IMG/VR virus record: IMGVR_UViG_3300033141_002403
Span: 1 to 39,575 of that record
Direction: 5' to 3' (one strand)
Length of the DNA: 39,575 nucleotides
Source of the DNA: a virus
How positions within the stretch are numbered: the stretch's first letter is position 1; each line of letters starts with the position of its first letter. Under the pieces are notes generated by a model. The model did no database searches and was not told the DNA's origin. It was given only the letters and a program-made list of their open reading frames with translations. The position numbers and the translations under genes were made by a program. Below are positions 21,853 to 28,301 of the stretch, piece by piece.

Positions 21853-21928
21853 GGGCCAGTACCCGAGTGGCTAAAGGGAACAGAATGTACATCTGTTTTC
21901 GTTGGTTCGAATCCAACCTGGCCCACCA
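21853..21928 (+). tRNA. tRNA-Tyr(GUA)-like gene without long variable arm
   Basis: The 7-bp acceptor GGGCCAG/CTGGCCC is perfect. The D-arm has a CCC/GGG stem with loop GAGTGGCTAAA. The anticodon stem is ACAGA/TCTGT with loop ATGTACA (anticodon GTA). The T-arm is GTTGG-TTCGAAT-CCAAC, followed by discriminator A and encoded CCA. The D-arm is of the class II type normal for bacterial tRNA-Tyr, but the variable region is only TTTC (21897-21900). Position 37 is C instead of the nearly universal purine. It may be a divergent phage tRNA or a tRNA-like domain of a larger RNA. Confidence 0.8.
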
Positions 21929-21970
21929 AGTGTTGTCTGTGGCACTCGGGGGCCCCACACAGACTATACC

Positions 21971-22018
21971 AAAGCACTTCGCGGGTCGGTGCTTTGTGAT
22001 ATACCTAGCAAGACCCGC
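21971..22018 (+). ncRNA. H-type pseudoknot
   Basis: Stem 1 is AAAGCAC (21971-21977) with GTGCTTT (21989-21995). The intervening loop holds GCGGGTC (21981-21987), which pairs with GACCCGC (22012-22018). Both stems are perfect 7-bp helices with classical loop lengths (3, 1 and 16). It lies between the tRNA and a terminator. Confidence 0.65.
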
Positions 22019-22033
22019 CAAGCAAGATCATTC

Positions 22034-22064
22034 GCCTGCCCTCTTTCGGGAGGGTGGGCTTTTT
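22034..22064 (+). terminator. intrinsic terminator 2 of the late switch region
   Basis: GCCTGCCCTC (22034-22043) pairs with GAGGGTGGGC (22050-22059) in 10 pairs, two of them G-U, and is followed by five T. It ends the putative RNA. Confidence 0.85.
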
Positions 22065-22094
22065 GTATTCCCTGCTTCGGCGGCAGGGGGTTAA

Positions 22095-22127
22095 GGCGAC
22101 GGTTTCTCCTCTGGCCGTCGCCTTTTT
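22095..22127 (+). terminator. intrinsic terminator 3 of the late switch region
   Basis: GGCGACGG (22095-22102) pairs perfectly with CCGTCGCC (22115-22122), followed by TTTTT. It lies 44 bases before the first late gene, so late transcription must start after it, or read through it by antitermination. Confidence 0.85.
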
Positions 22128-22170
22128 GTTTGCCGACAGAGGAGAAATTCAAGCAGAGGAGAGAGCGCGT

Positions 22171-23331
22171 TTGTGGAAAAAAGTCAGCGCTTTGAAAGCG
22201 CACCCTTTGAATGAGCGGCTGTATGGAAATGAGGAATTGCCACAGGGGTTTATTGCAAGCATACAAACACAGGGCATATTAGTACCTCTCGCCGTCAAAG
22301 CGAACGGCACCATTATCAGCGGCCATAGACGCTGGCGGGCGGCTCAGGCGCTGGGAATGGATACCGTACCGGTGCAGATCGTTGCGTATGACAACGAACT
22401 AGACGAACGAGAGGCAATAGTTGAATTTAACCGTCAACGAGAAAAAACCTTCTCGCAGAAGATGGCTGAGGCCGAGGAATTGAAGGCTATTGAGTCCGAG
22501 AGAGCGCGAAAAAGGCAGGCGGAAGCCGGCAAGGCTAACTTGCCAACCGTGAGTGGTGGAAACATTTCCACCACTCAGCAATCTGAAAAAGGAAAGACGC
22601 GCGATAAGGTAGCGCAGGCCATTGGCCTGGGAAGTGGGCGTACGTATGAGAAGGCGGCTAAAGTCTGGGAAGCCGCCAAACAAGGCGACGAAACTGCTAA
22701 GAAAGTTGTTGCTGAACTAGATGCTGGTAAAAAAACAATCAATGCTGCCTACAAACAGGTTGTAGTGCACAAACAACGTCAAGAACAAGCGGAGGCCATA
22801 CGTAAAGAACCTCCACCTTTGCCTACTGGTCCTTTTCGGATAATCGTGGCCGATCCACCTTGGCATTATGATAAGCGGCCTGATGATCCGACACATCGGG
22901 CAGCGTTGCCTTATCCAAGCATGACAGTGGATGAGATATGTGCTTTGCCAGTGCAGAAACTGGCGGCAGATGATGCCGTTTTGTGGTTATGGGCGACAAA
23001 TGCGCACCTTCCTGACGCGTTTAGTGTTGTAGAAGCATGGGGTTTTCGGTACAAGACATGCTTAACGTGGGTAAAAGATCGCATGGGTACAGGGGATTGG
23101 TTGCGAGGACAGACAGAACATTGTCTTATGGCCATTCGGGGCAAGCCTGTTGTAATGCTGACAAACCAGACAACAGTATTGCATGGCCCGGTGAGAGAAC
23201 ATAGTCGCAAACCTGATGAGTTTTACCAGCTTGTGGAAGAGTTGTGCCCTGGTTCCAAAGTCGAGTTATTCGCAAGGACACAACGGGAGGGGTGGATAGT
23301 ACATGGCGACGAAATCCACCTCTTTACGTGA
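22171..23331 (+). CDS. ParB-like domain fused to MT-A70 adenine methyltransferase
   Basis: The protein is 386 residues. TTG 22171 is chosen because GAGGAGAGAG lies 6 bases upstream; a longer frame from 22054 would run through two terminators. The N-terminal ParB/sulfiredoxin-like domain (about 5-95) has ISGHRRWRAA. A helical linker follows (about 95-215). The C-terminal MT-A70 domain has the N6-adenine methylase motif DPPW (228-231) and the segment VLWLWATNAHLPDA. It should methylate adenine in DNA, perhaps to protect phage DNA from host restriction. The stop lies inside the nuclease gene that follows. Confidence 0.88.
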   Translation: MWKKVSALKAHPLNERLYGNEELPQGFIASIQTQGILVPLAVKANGTIISGHRRWRAAQALGMDTVPVQIVAYDNELDEREAIVEFNRQREKTFSQKMAEAEELKAIESERARKRQAEAGKANLPTVSGGNISTTQQSEKGKTRDKVAQAIGLGSGRTYEKAAKVWEAAKQGDETAKKVVAELDAGKKTINAAYKQVVVHKQRQEQAEAIRKEPPPLPTGPFRIIVADPPWHYDKRPDDPTHRAALPYPSMTVDEICALPVQKLAADDAVLWLWATNAHLPDAFSVVEAWGFRYKTCLTWVKDRMGTGDWLRGQTEHCLMAIRGKPVVMLTNQTTVLHGPVREHSRKPDEFYQLVEELCPGSKVELFARTQREGWIVHGDEIHLFT

Positions 23332-23833
23332 TACAGAAACATGGCGCAAGGGTCGCACGGGTGAGAAGTTGGTTGCCGAACTTCTTCAGCGGCAAGGCTG
23401 GTATGTTATCCCTAGTTATGACTACTCCGGTGAAGATGGAAACAAAGCACCTAAGTTACAAGGGCTGTCGAAAGCGTTTCCAGTACCTGATTTGGATGTT
23501 TCTAAAAAAGGAATACGTCGCTGGGCCGAAGTGAAGACGAAGGCGGCAGCTACTTATACTCGTATTACTCAGAGGTACGAGCACGGTATTCCAAAGCGCC
23601 ACTTCAACGCGTATCGGCAAGTACAGGACATCACTGGTTGTGAAGTTTGGTTGTTTGTGTTGGAAGAAAACACAGGCGAAGTATTGTGTGCTTCTTTGGA
23701 TGAACTAGATAAATATAAACGAGTTTATGATGGTTCTAAAATGAGTTGGGGAGGAATGGTATTTTTCCCTCGTGACATATTCAGGGTATTTGCAAAGTTA
23801 AAGACTGCCCACCTGGGCAGTCTTCCCGCGTAA
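23303..23833 (+). CDS. PD-(D/E)XK-type nuclease
   Basis: The protein is 176 residues from ATG 23303, behind GGGAGGGG and overlapping the methylase by 29 bases. The catalytic pattern VPDLDV...WAEVKTK gives Asp63 or Asp65, Glu76 and Lys78. The N-terminal GRTGEKLVAELLQRQGW with Glu21 resembles Holliday-junction or restriction-type folds. The methylase/nuclease overlap suggests joint function. Whether it attacks host DNA, trims recombination products or assists packaging is open. Confidence 0.72.
   Translation: MATKSTSLRDTETWRKGRTGEKLVAELLQRQGWYVIPSYDYSGEDGNKAPKLQGLSKAFPVPDLDVSKKGIRRWAEVKTKAAATYTRITQRYEHGIPKRHFNAYRQVQDITGCEVWLFVLEENTGEVLCASLDELDKYKRVYDGSKMSWGGMVFFPRDIFRVFAKLKTAHLGSLPA
23801..23824 (+). 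terminator. hairpin at the 3' end of the nuclease gene
   Basis: AAGACTGCCCA (23801-23811) and TGGGCAGTCTT (23814-23824) are fully complementary, inside the last codons of the nuclease gene. No T run follows directly; T6 comes 14 bases later. It could be a processing site or a weak terminator. Confidence 0.35.
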
Positions 23834-23851
23834 TAACGTTTTTTCTCCAGA

Positions 23852-23868
23852 TAGTCAAAGAAAGTCAG
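23852..23868 (+). promoter_or_regulatory. repeated AGTCA motif, copy 2
   Basis: TAGTCAAAGAAAGTCAG lies 15 bases upstream of the 23883 gene and matches 15 of 17 bases of the 17953-17969 site. Position before a new operon segment suggests a regulator target. Confidence 0.4.
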
Positions 23869-23882
23869 GACGTGTTGACAAC

Positions 23883-24320
23883 ATGAACCTAATCAAACGA
23901 ATTCCTGCGCAGATTGCACAGATGGTACGTGTTCTCAGTCGCAACTTTGAACTGATTGAGACTGAAATTAACGGCAATAGTGGGATTGTCGAGTCTGGTA
24001 GCAATGCCAATGGCTCTTATGTTAAGTGGGCTAACGGACTGATGGTGTGTCACAAATATCAGTTTCTGGATGGTACAACAGTAGTTCCTGCTGGTGCTAC
24101 GGCAGGTTATACGTGGACATTTCCCCAGGTGTTTAGTGCTGTTCCTGCTGTTTTTACTACGTGGGGGCTGGCAAGTGATAACGTTCATTTGGTGACGGTG
24201 GGCGTTAATATGAGCGGAGCATATCTGCTGACGGATTCGGCGAGGATAGCTGTGCATAACAACCATACCGGGGATTTGCAGCCAAAAGTAAATGTGTTTG
24301 CTATAGGAACATGGAGTTAA
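23883..24320 (+). CDS. tail-fibre/spike C-terminal-like virion protein
   Basis: The protein is 145 residues, ATG 23883; the ribosome binding site is weak (AGGACGTG). After a helical start, the sequence matches the fibre-tip type: SNANGSYVKWANGLMVCHKY, WTFPQVFSAVPAVF and a Gly/Asn-rich beta end. Such domains form receptor-binding knobs or decorate virions. It is unusual to find one upstream of the terminase genes. Distal fibre protein is the likeliest call. Confidence 0.65.
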   Translation: MNLIKRIPAQIAQMVRVLSRNFELIETEINGNSGIVESGSNANGSYVKWANGLMVCHKYQFLDGTTVVPAGATAGYTWTFPQVFSAVPAVFTTWGLASDNVHLVTVGVNMSGAYLLTDSARIAVHNNHTGDLQPKVNVFAIGTWS

Positions 24321-24335
24321 GTGAGGTGAAGGCGA

Positions 24336-24704
24336 ATGGCTAACCCTAATCCTCCGGTGGCTACACGGTTTAAGCCTGGACAGTCAGGCAATCCCAAAGG
24401 TTGTCCTAAAGGTATAGGGCACTTCCGGCGCAAGTGTCGTGACTACAGTGACGAAGCTCTTGAGTATGTTGTAAGTGTCATGCGGAATAAGTCTGTTCAC
24501 GTCAAGACTAGGATGGCTGCTGCTTGTTACATTATTGAGCATGCGTGGGGTAAACCAAAGCAGGCTGTGGTTACGGAGAACGAAGACGGCCAGCAGAGAC
24601 CTATCACCTTCGGAGTGTTTGACCTGACTGCACTGAGTCGAGAAGAATTGCAAGCGTTGAAACAACGATTGGATGAAGCTAATGACTCAAAAGGAAAAGC
24701 ATGA
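24336..24704 (+). CDS. DUF5681-type protein, putative small terminase subunit
   Basis: The protein is 122 residues behind GAGGTGAAGG. RFKPGQSGNPKG at 11-22 is the hallmark of DUF5681, followed by a helical, weakly HTH-like core (VHVKTRMAAACYIIEHAWGKPKQ) and an acidic helix. These proteins often take the position of the small terminase subunit, which recognises DNA for packaging. Here four genes separate it from the large subunit. Confidence 0.65.
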   Translation: MANPNPPVATRFKPGQSGNPKGCPKGIGHFRRKCRDYSDEALEYVVSVMRNKSVHVKTRMAAACYIIEHAWGKPKQAVVTENEDGQQRPITFGVFDLTALSREELQALKQRLDEANDSKGKA

Positions 24705-24705
24705 C

Positions 24706-24951
24706 ATGGAGATAGGCCGGATAGTGCTTGATTGTGCTCTTGACGGATACTTGGTTGGTGTTTGCTGGGACGAACACAGTGGAAGGTTTGCGGTACGGTT
24801 GGAAGGCTCTGATGGATTTTCGGCAGAAACGTCGCATGGTTCGCTGTTGAGGGCCTTACAGCAAGCACAAGAGGCGGTAAAAGCGGAGAAGAAGGGTTTT
24901 AAGTCTAAACCCAAGATAACCAGGGTTCCGCTTGTATTGGTGAAGAGGTGA
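24706..24951 (+). CDS. small late protein, unknown function
   Basis: About 81 residues from ATG 24706, behind AAAAGGAAAAGC; ATG 24682 and 24673 are in frame but overlap the previous gene without a clear site. The sequence has a beta-rich core (LVGVCWDEHSGRFAVRLEG), a helix and a basic tail (KKGFKSKPKITR). No family recognised. Confidence 0.5.
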   Translation: MEIGRIVLDCALDGYLVGVCWDEHSGRFAVRLEGSDGFSAETSHGSLLRALQQAQEAVKAEKKGFKSKPKITRVPLVLVKR

Positions 24952-24957
24952 TAAACA

Positions 24958-25740
24958 ATGGGAACAGGACTTGATAAAGCTGGACGGCAACCAGTGGAAA
25001 TATATGGGAGAATACCACAGTTTTATCCCGACAGTAACTTCTTGTTTGATGATGATTTTTCTAATGGTTTTAGCGGTTGGGTACCGCTTTTGGATCAAAC
25101 GATTGGCGGTACAGAGGGAACACTATCGCTTTCACCGGTTTCGTTAACAGGGCCGTATTCGCTGATGTTGGCAACAGGCCGACGGCAACGAAATACAGAG
25201 CCATGGGGGAGATGTTGTGCCATCAAACGATGTACAAGGCCAAGAGAAGGGAATTTCACATTTGATCTGTGGCTGGATTTTAGCGGTCCTGGGGCTTATG
25301 ATAAGTCACCTCGCGACATTGAAATTGGGATAGATACTCAACGTCGTTCGGATAATCAACGTTGTTACTTTCGAGTGCGCTGGCATAATTACGATGAAAC
25401 CAGCCAATCTAATCCGCGCAACTGGCAGATAACAGTTGACCCTGGTGAACTGGCAGATATACCAGATTCAACAATGTTGCTGCCGTGGAACCAAAATAAG
25501 CATACGTTTGTCTATATAGCTTTGACTGTAGACCTTACAAACATGCAGTATAAGACCCTTCGAGTTTTTGAAGAAGAGTTTGATTTATCCTCGTATACAC
25601 CCTATATTAGTTCTACTGTGCTCGAATTTGATGGTGGCCTGAATTGTTCCGTGGCAGTAAACAACACAGCACATGAAGCTGCTGACCAAGATTCACAAGC
25701 CTGGGTCCATATTGACCGTGCAAGGGGGTACTTCGTATGA
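24958..25740 (+). CDS. beta-sandwich virion protein (DUF6772-like)
   Basis: The protein is 260 residues behind AAGAGGTGATAA. It looks like a jelly-roll or carbohydrate-binding-type beta sandwich: DDDFSNGFSGWVPL near the start, then PYSLMLATG, FTFDLWLDFSG, IEIGIDTQRR and FVYIALTVDL. The family is probably DUF6772, which has no known function. Given its neighbours, a virion surface or receptor-binding role is inferred. It overlaps the next gene by ATGA. Confidence 0.6.
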   Translation: MGTGLDKAGRQPVEIYGRIPQFYPDSNFLFDDDFSNGFSGWVPLLDQTIGGTEGTLSLSPVSLTGPYSLMLATGRRQRNTEPWGRCCAIKRCTRPREGNFTFDLWLDFSGPGAYDKSPRDIEIGIDTQRRSDNQRCYFRVRWHNYDETSQSNPRNWQITVDPGELADIPDSTMLLPWNQNKHTFVYIALTVDLTNMQYKTLRVFEEEFDLSSYTPYISSTVLEFDGGLNCSVAVNNTAHEAADQDSQAWVHIDRARGYFV

Positions 25741-26165
25741 ATATGACGCAGATTCTTCTTTCTGAGTATTCCTTGACAGAAGAGTTAGAGATACCCAATA
25801 CCGATCTCGATTGGTCCTGGGCGAAGGAATTGACGTTTCAGATTTACGTTTCTGCTTTGACTGGAGCGCCTGCAGCAGCGAAACTTGAAGTGTCTTGGGA
25901 ATTACTGATACCAAATACGACTGTGTATCAGCAGTTTGCATCGCCGGTGTGGGTTCCGGCAGAGGCTGGGCAGTTAGTATCCTTGATTGCCGATGGTTCT
26001 GATTTTCCAAGCCCATTGTGTACGGAAGTCACGAGTTTGCCAGTGGTCTATCAGCGTACTATCAAGCATTTTGGGTATGCAGCTAGATTGAAAATGACAC
26101 CCACATTTACCGGAGGCACTACTCCAGGATGGACCGTAAGTGCCAACCTAATTGCCAAGGATTAG
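25737..26165 (+). CDS. putative virion decoration protein
   Basis: The protein is 142 residues, starting in the ATGA overlap behind AGGGGG. It is almost all beta with alternating hydrophobic strands (LTFQIYVSAL, KLEVSWELLIP, FGYAARLKMTP). No domain recognised. Adjacent genes 24958 and 26178 have the same beta-rich character, so the three may form one appendage. Confidence 0.55.
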   Translation: MNMTQILLSEYSLTEELEIPNTDLDWSWAKELTFQIYVSALTGAPAAAKLEVSWELLIPNTTVYQQFASPVWVPAEAGQLVSLIADGSDFPSPLCTEVTSLPVVYQRTIKHFGYAARLKMTPTFTGGTTPGWTVSANLIAKD

Positions 26166-26177
26166 GAGGGAAAGCAT

Positions 26178-26555
26178 GTGATTCGAGCTGTAACGGAAAT
26201 AATTGTCGTTGAGGGTTTGCAGATACGCGATACGAATATGGTATCTTATAACGTGGATACTTCCCCTTTTCGCAAGATCATAGTTTTAGCTAGGAACACA
26301 CACGACCAAGAGTTGAACTGCAGTTTCGGTATCCGTGGGCGTGGTGTTGCTCAATGGAATGGAACTGCTTGGGATTCCGGCGCTGATGATATCACGTTAA
26401 AAGCAAACTTCGATGTATACTCAGTACTAAATACGCACGATAGCTTGCAATTCCTGAATCTCGAAGGTATTAAGTCTCTCAAGATTAACATTCAAGCATC
26501 GGTTGCGCCTACAAATGGTGTACTAGACTTAATCGTGTGGGGTGTGCCCAACTAG
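26178..26555 (+). CDS. putative virion decoration protein
   Basis: The protein is 125 residues from GTG 26178, behind AGGAGGGAAAG. It is a beta-rich sandwich (ITEIIVVEG-type first strand, RKIIVLARNTHDQELNCSFGIRG). No family recognised. Last of the beta-rich group before the large terminase. Confidence 0.55.
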   Translation: MIRAVTEIIVVEGLQIRDTNMVSYNVDTSPFRKIIVLARNTHDQELNCSFGIRGRGVAQWNGTAWDSGADDITLKANFDVYSVLNTHDSLQFLNLEGIKSLKINIQASVAPTNGVLDLIVWGVPN

Positions 26556-26592
26556 AGAGATTTAGTTACACTCAAGGAGGTGTGCCTAACGT

Positions 26593-28290
26593 GTGATTGA
26601 TGTTGATAAGCTGACGCCTGAAGAGCGTGAGGCGCTCAGTGTAGCAGTGAAACTACAAGAGACAAGAATCCGGGGGAAAGATGACCCGGCTTTTTTTATG
26701 TCCTCCCAGCTGCGCATTAAGGATAAGAATGGTAAATTGGTGCCTTTCAAGCTTAATGCTGCGCAGTGGGAATTGCACAGTGTAGTAGAGGATTTAAGGG
26801 CACAAGACAAACCGATACGGATTATCATCCTTAAAGCCCGGCAGGAAGGTATATCAACCTACATTGCAGGTCTGTTTTACTGGGCGGTGACTAACCACGA
26901 AAACAGAACTGCTATCATTGTTGCGCATAAAACAGATGCTTCAGAAGAACTTTTTGCCAAACAAAGACTGTTCTATGATGAACAACCGGAACCTCTTCGG
27001 CCTATGAAACGATATTCTAGCAAACGCGAATTACTGTTTGAGAATCCTAATGAAGTAGAAAGGCCAAAAAATCCGGGTTTGCGCTCCCAAGTGAAGGTTG
27101 ATACTGCCGGTGATGAAGACTTGGGCCGTTCACAGACGATCCAATACGTTCACTTGTCAGAGTTTGCGTTTTGGCCGGATGCTGAGAAATCATTCACTTC
27201 TATTGCCCAATGTGTGCCCGAATCATCAGAAACTATGCTTTTTATTGAATCGACGGCCAATGGTATTGGGAACGAATTTCATAAGATGTGGCAGGCAGCA
27301 GTTAACGGCGAATCCGACTTTGTTCCTGTGTTCATCCCGTGGTTTCAGCTTCCTGAATATAGGCGGGAATTTCCTGACGATGCTGCGAAAGAAGCGTTTG
27401 CAGTCAGTTTAACTGATGACGAACAGGAAATGATGGAAGCTTATGGGCTTGACCTTGAACAGCTCAATTGGCGAAGATGGACGATTCGCAACAAGCTCAT
27501 GGGCGATGAGGAGATGTTCAAGCAAGAGTATCCATCAACGCCGGAAGAAGCGTTTCTCACTTCTGGTAGACCTTATTTCGACCGCAAGGCTCTTGAGATT
27601 CATTTGGCTAGGTGTCGCAAGGGTATTAAGGGTGATGTGATAGACAAGGAATTTGTTAAGAATGATGATGGATACTTGGAAGTGTTTGAACAACCACAGG
27701 ATGACGTTCCTTATGCCATTGGCGCTGATGTTGCTGAAGGGCTTGAAAAAGGCGATTATAGCGCTGCTGTAGTGTTTAACAGGCAGACGTTAGATGTTGC
27801 GGCTGTCTGGCATGGACATATAGATCCTGATGTGTTTGGAGACGAGATTAACAAGCTAGGGCATTATTACAATACTGCCTGGGTTGCTGTTGAAAGCAAT
27901 AACCAAGGGATAGCAACAAACAAACGATTGGTTAAGCTTAATTACCCGAGGCTGTATCACCGACAAACTGTTGATGAGGAAAACCCTCGGGAAACAAACA
28001 AAGTAGGTTGGTTGACTGGTCAACGAACAAGGCCGCTTATGCTTGCTGAATTAGCGGCCTATATTCGCGAGTTCGAAGGGAAGATGAATAGCCGACGGTT
28101 TGTGCAAGAGTGCTTGACTTTTGTTCGTAACGAGAAGGGCAAGCCAGAAGCTGAAGAAGGCGAACACGATGACATTGTTATGGCAGCAGCAATTGGGCTA
28201 CAGGTGCACAAACAATGCCCGGTGCCGAGAAAACGCAAGAAACGACGAGTTAAACGGCCCAGGCAGGTGGGCAAGCGAACGGCGTATTGA
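26593..28290 (+). CDS. terL: large terminase subunit
   Basis: The protein is 565 residues from GTG 26593, behind AAGGAGGTG. The ATPase half has the phage-type Walker A KARQEGIST (81-89) and a Walker B region YVHLSE (185-190). The RNase H-like nuclease half has Asp379 (GADVAEG), Glu434 (AVESNN) and Asp526/Asp527 (EHDDIVMA). It drives DNA into the prohead and cuts concatemers. A headful or site-specific mechanism cannot be decided from this alone. The portal follows 12 bases later. Confidence 0.93.
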   Translation: MIDVDKLTPEEREALSVAVKLQETRIRGKDDPAFFMSSQLRIKDKNGKLVPFKLNAAQWELHSVVEDLRAQDKPIRIIILKARQEGISTYIAGLFYWAVTNHENRTAIIVAHKTDASEELFAKQRLFYDEQPEPLRPMKRYSSKRELLFENPNEVERPKNPGLRSQVKVDTAGDEDLGRSQTIQYVHLSEFAFWPDAEKSFTSIAQCVPESSETMLFIESTANGIGNEFHKMWQAAVNGESDFVPVFIPWFQLPEYRREFPDDAAKEAFAVSLTDDEQEMMEAYGLDLEQLNWRRWTIRNKLMGDEEMFKQEYPSTPEEAFLTSGRPYFDRKALEIHLARCRKGIKGDVIDKEFVKNDDGYLEVFEQPQDDVPYAIGADVAEGLEKGDYSAAVVFNRQTLDVAAVWHGHIDPDVFGDEINKLGHYYNTAWVAVESNNQGIATNKRLVKLNYPRLYHRQTVDEENPRETNKVGWLTGQRTRPLMLAELAAYIREFEGKMNSRRFVQECLTFVRNEKGKPEAEEGEHDDIVMAAAIGLQVHKQCPVPRKRKKRRVKRPRQVGKRTAY

Positions 28291-28301
28291 GGTGAGCAAA
28301 C

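Larger units (their letters stand above)
21480..22064 (+). ncRNA. long structured noncoding RNA region with embedded tRNA
   Basis: About 580 bases without a credible gene contain many stems. CGGG/CCCG lies at 21564-21567/21572-21575, and ACCCGGC/GCCGGGT at 21580-21586/21598-21604. A terminator-like hairpin follows at 21634-21669. GGGCAGT/ACTGCCC (about 21675/21738) closes a domain, and a tRNA-Tyr-like gene lies at 21853-21928. Then come GTCTGTG/CACAGAC (21935-21941/21958-21964), an H-type pseudoknot (21971-22018) and a terminator. The size, the tRNA and the phage late-switch position recall GOLLD/ROOL-type large phage RNAs. I cannot confirm the family. Confidence 0.5.

Noticed and set aside
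21533-22021. Minus-strand frame of 162 residues across the noncoding region
   Set aside because: It crosses the tRNA-like gene, a terminator and several stems, has no ribosome binding site and shows low-complexity Pro/Arg content.
22054-22170. Longer N-terminus of the ParB-methylase fusion
   Set aside because: The extension passes through two intrinsic terminators and has no ribosome binding site; TTG 22171 has a good one.
23874-23886. Promoter -35 TTGACA just before the 23883 gene
   Set aside because: It abuts the start codon, so any -10 would lie inside the coding sequence; none fits.
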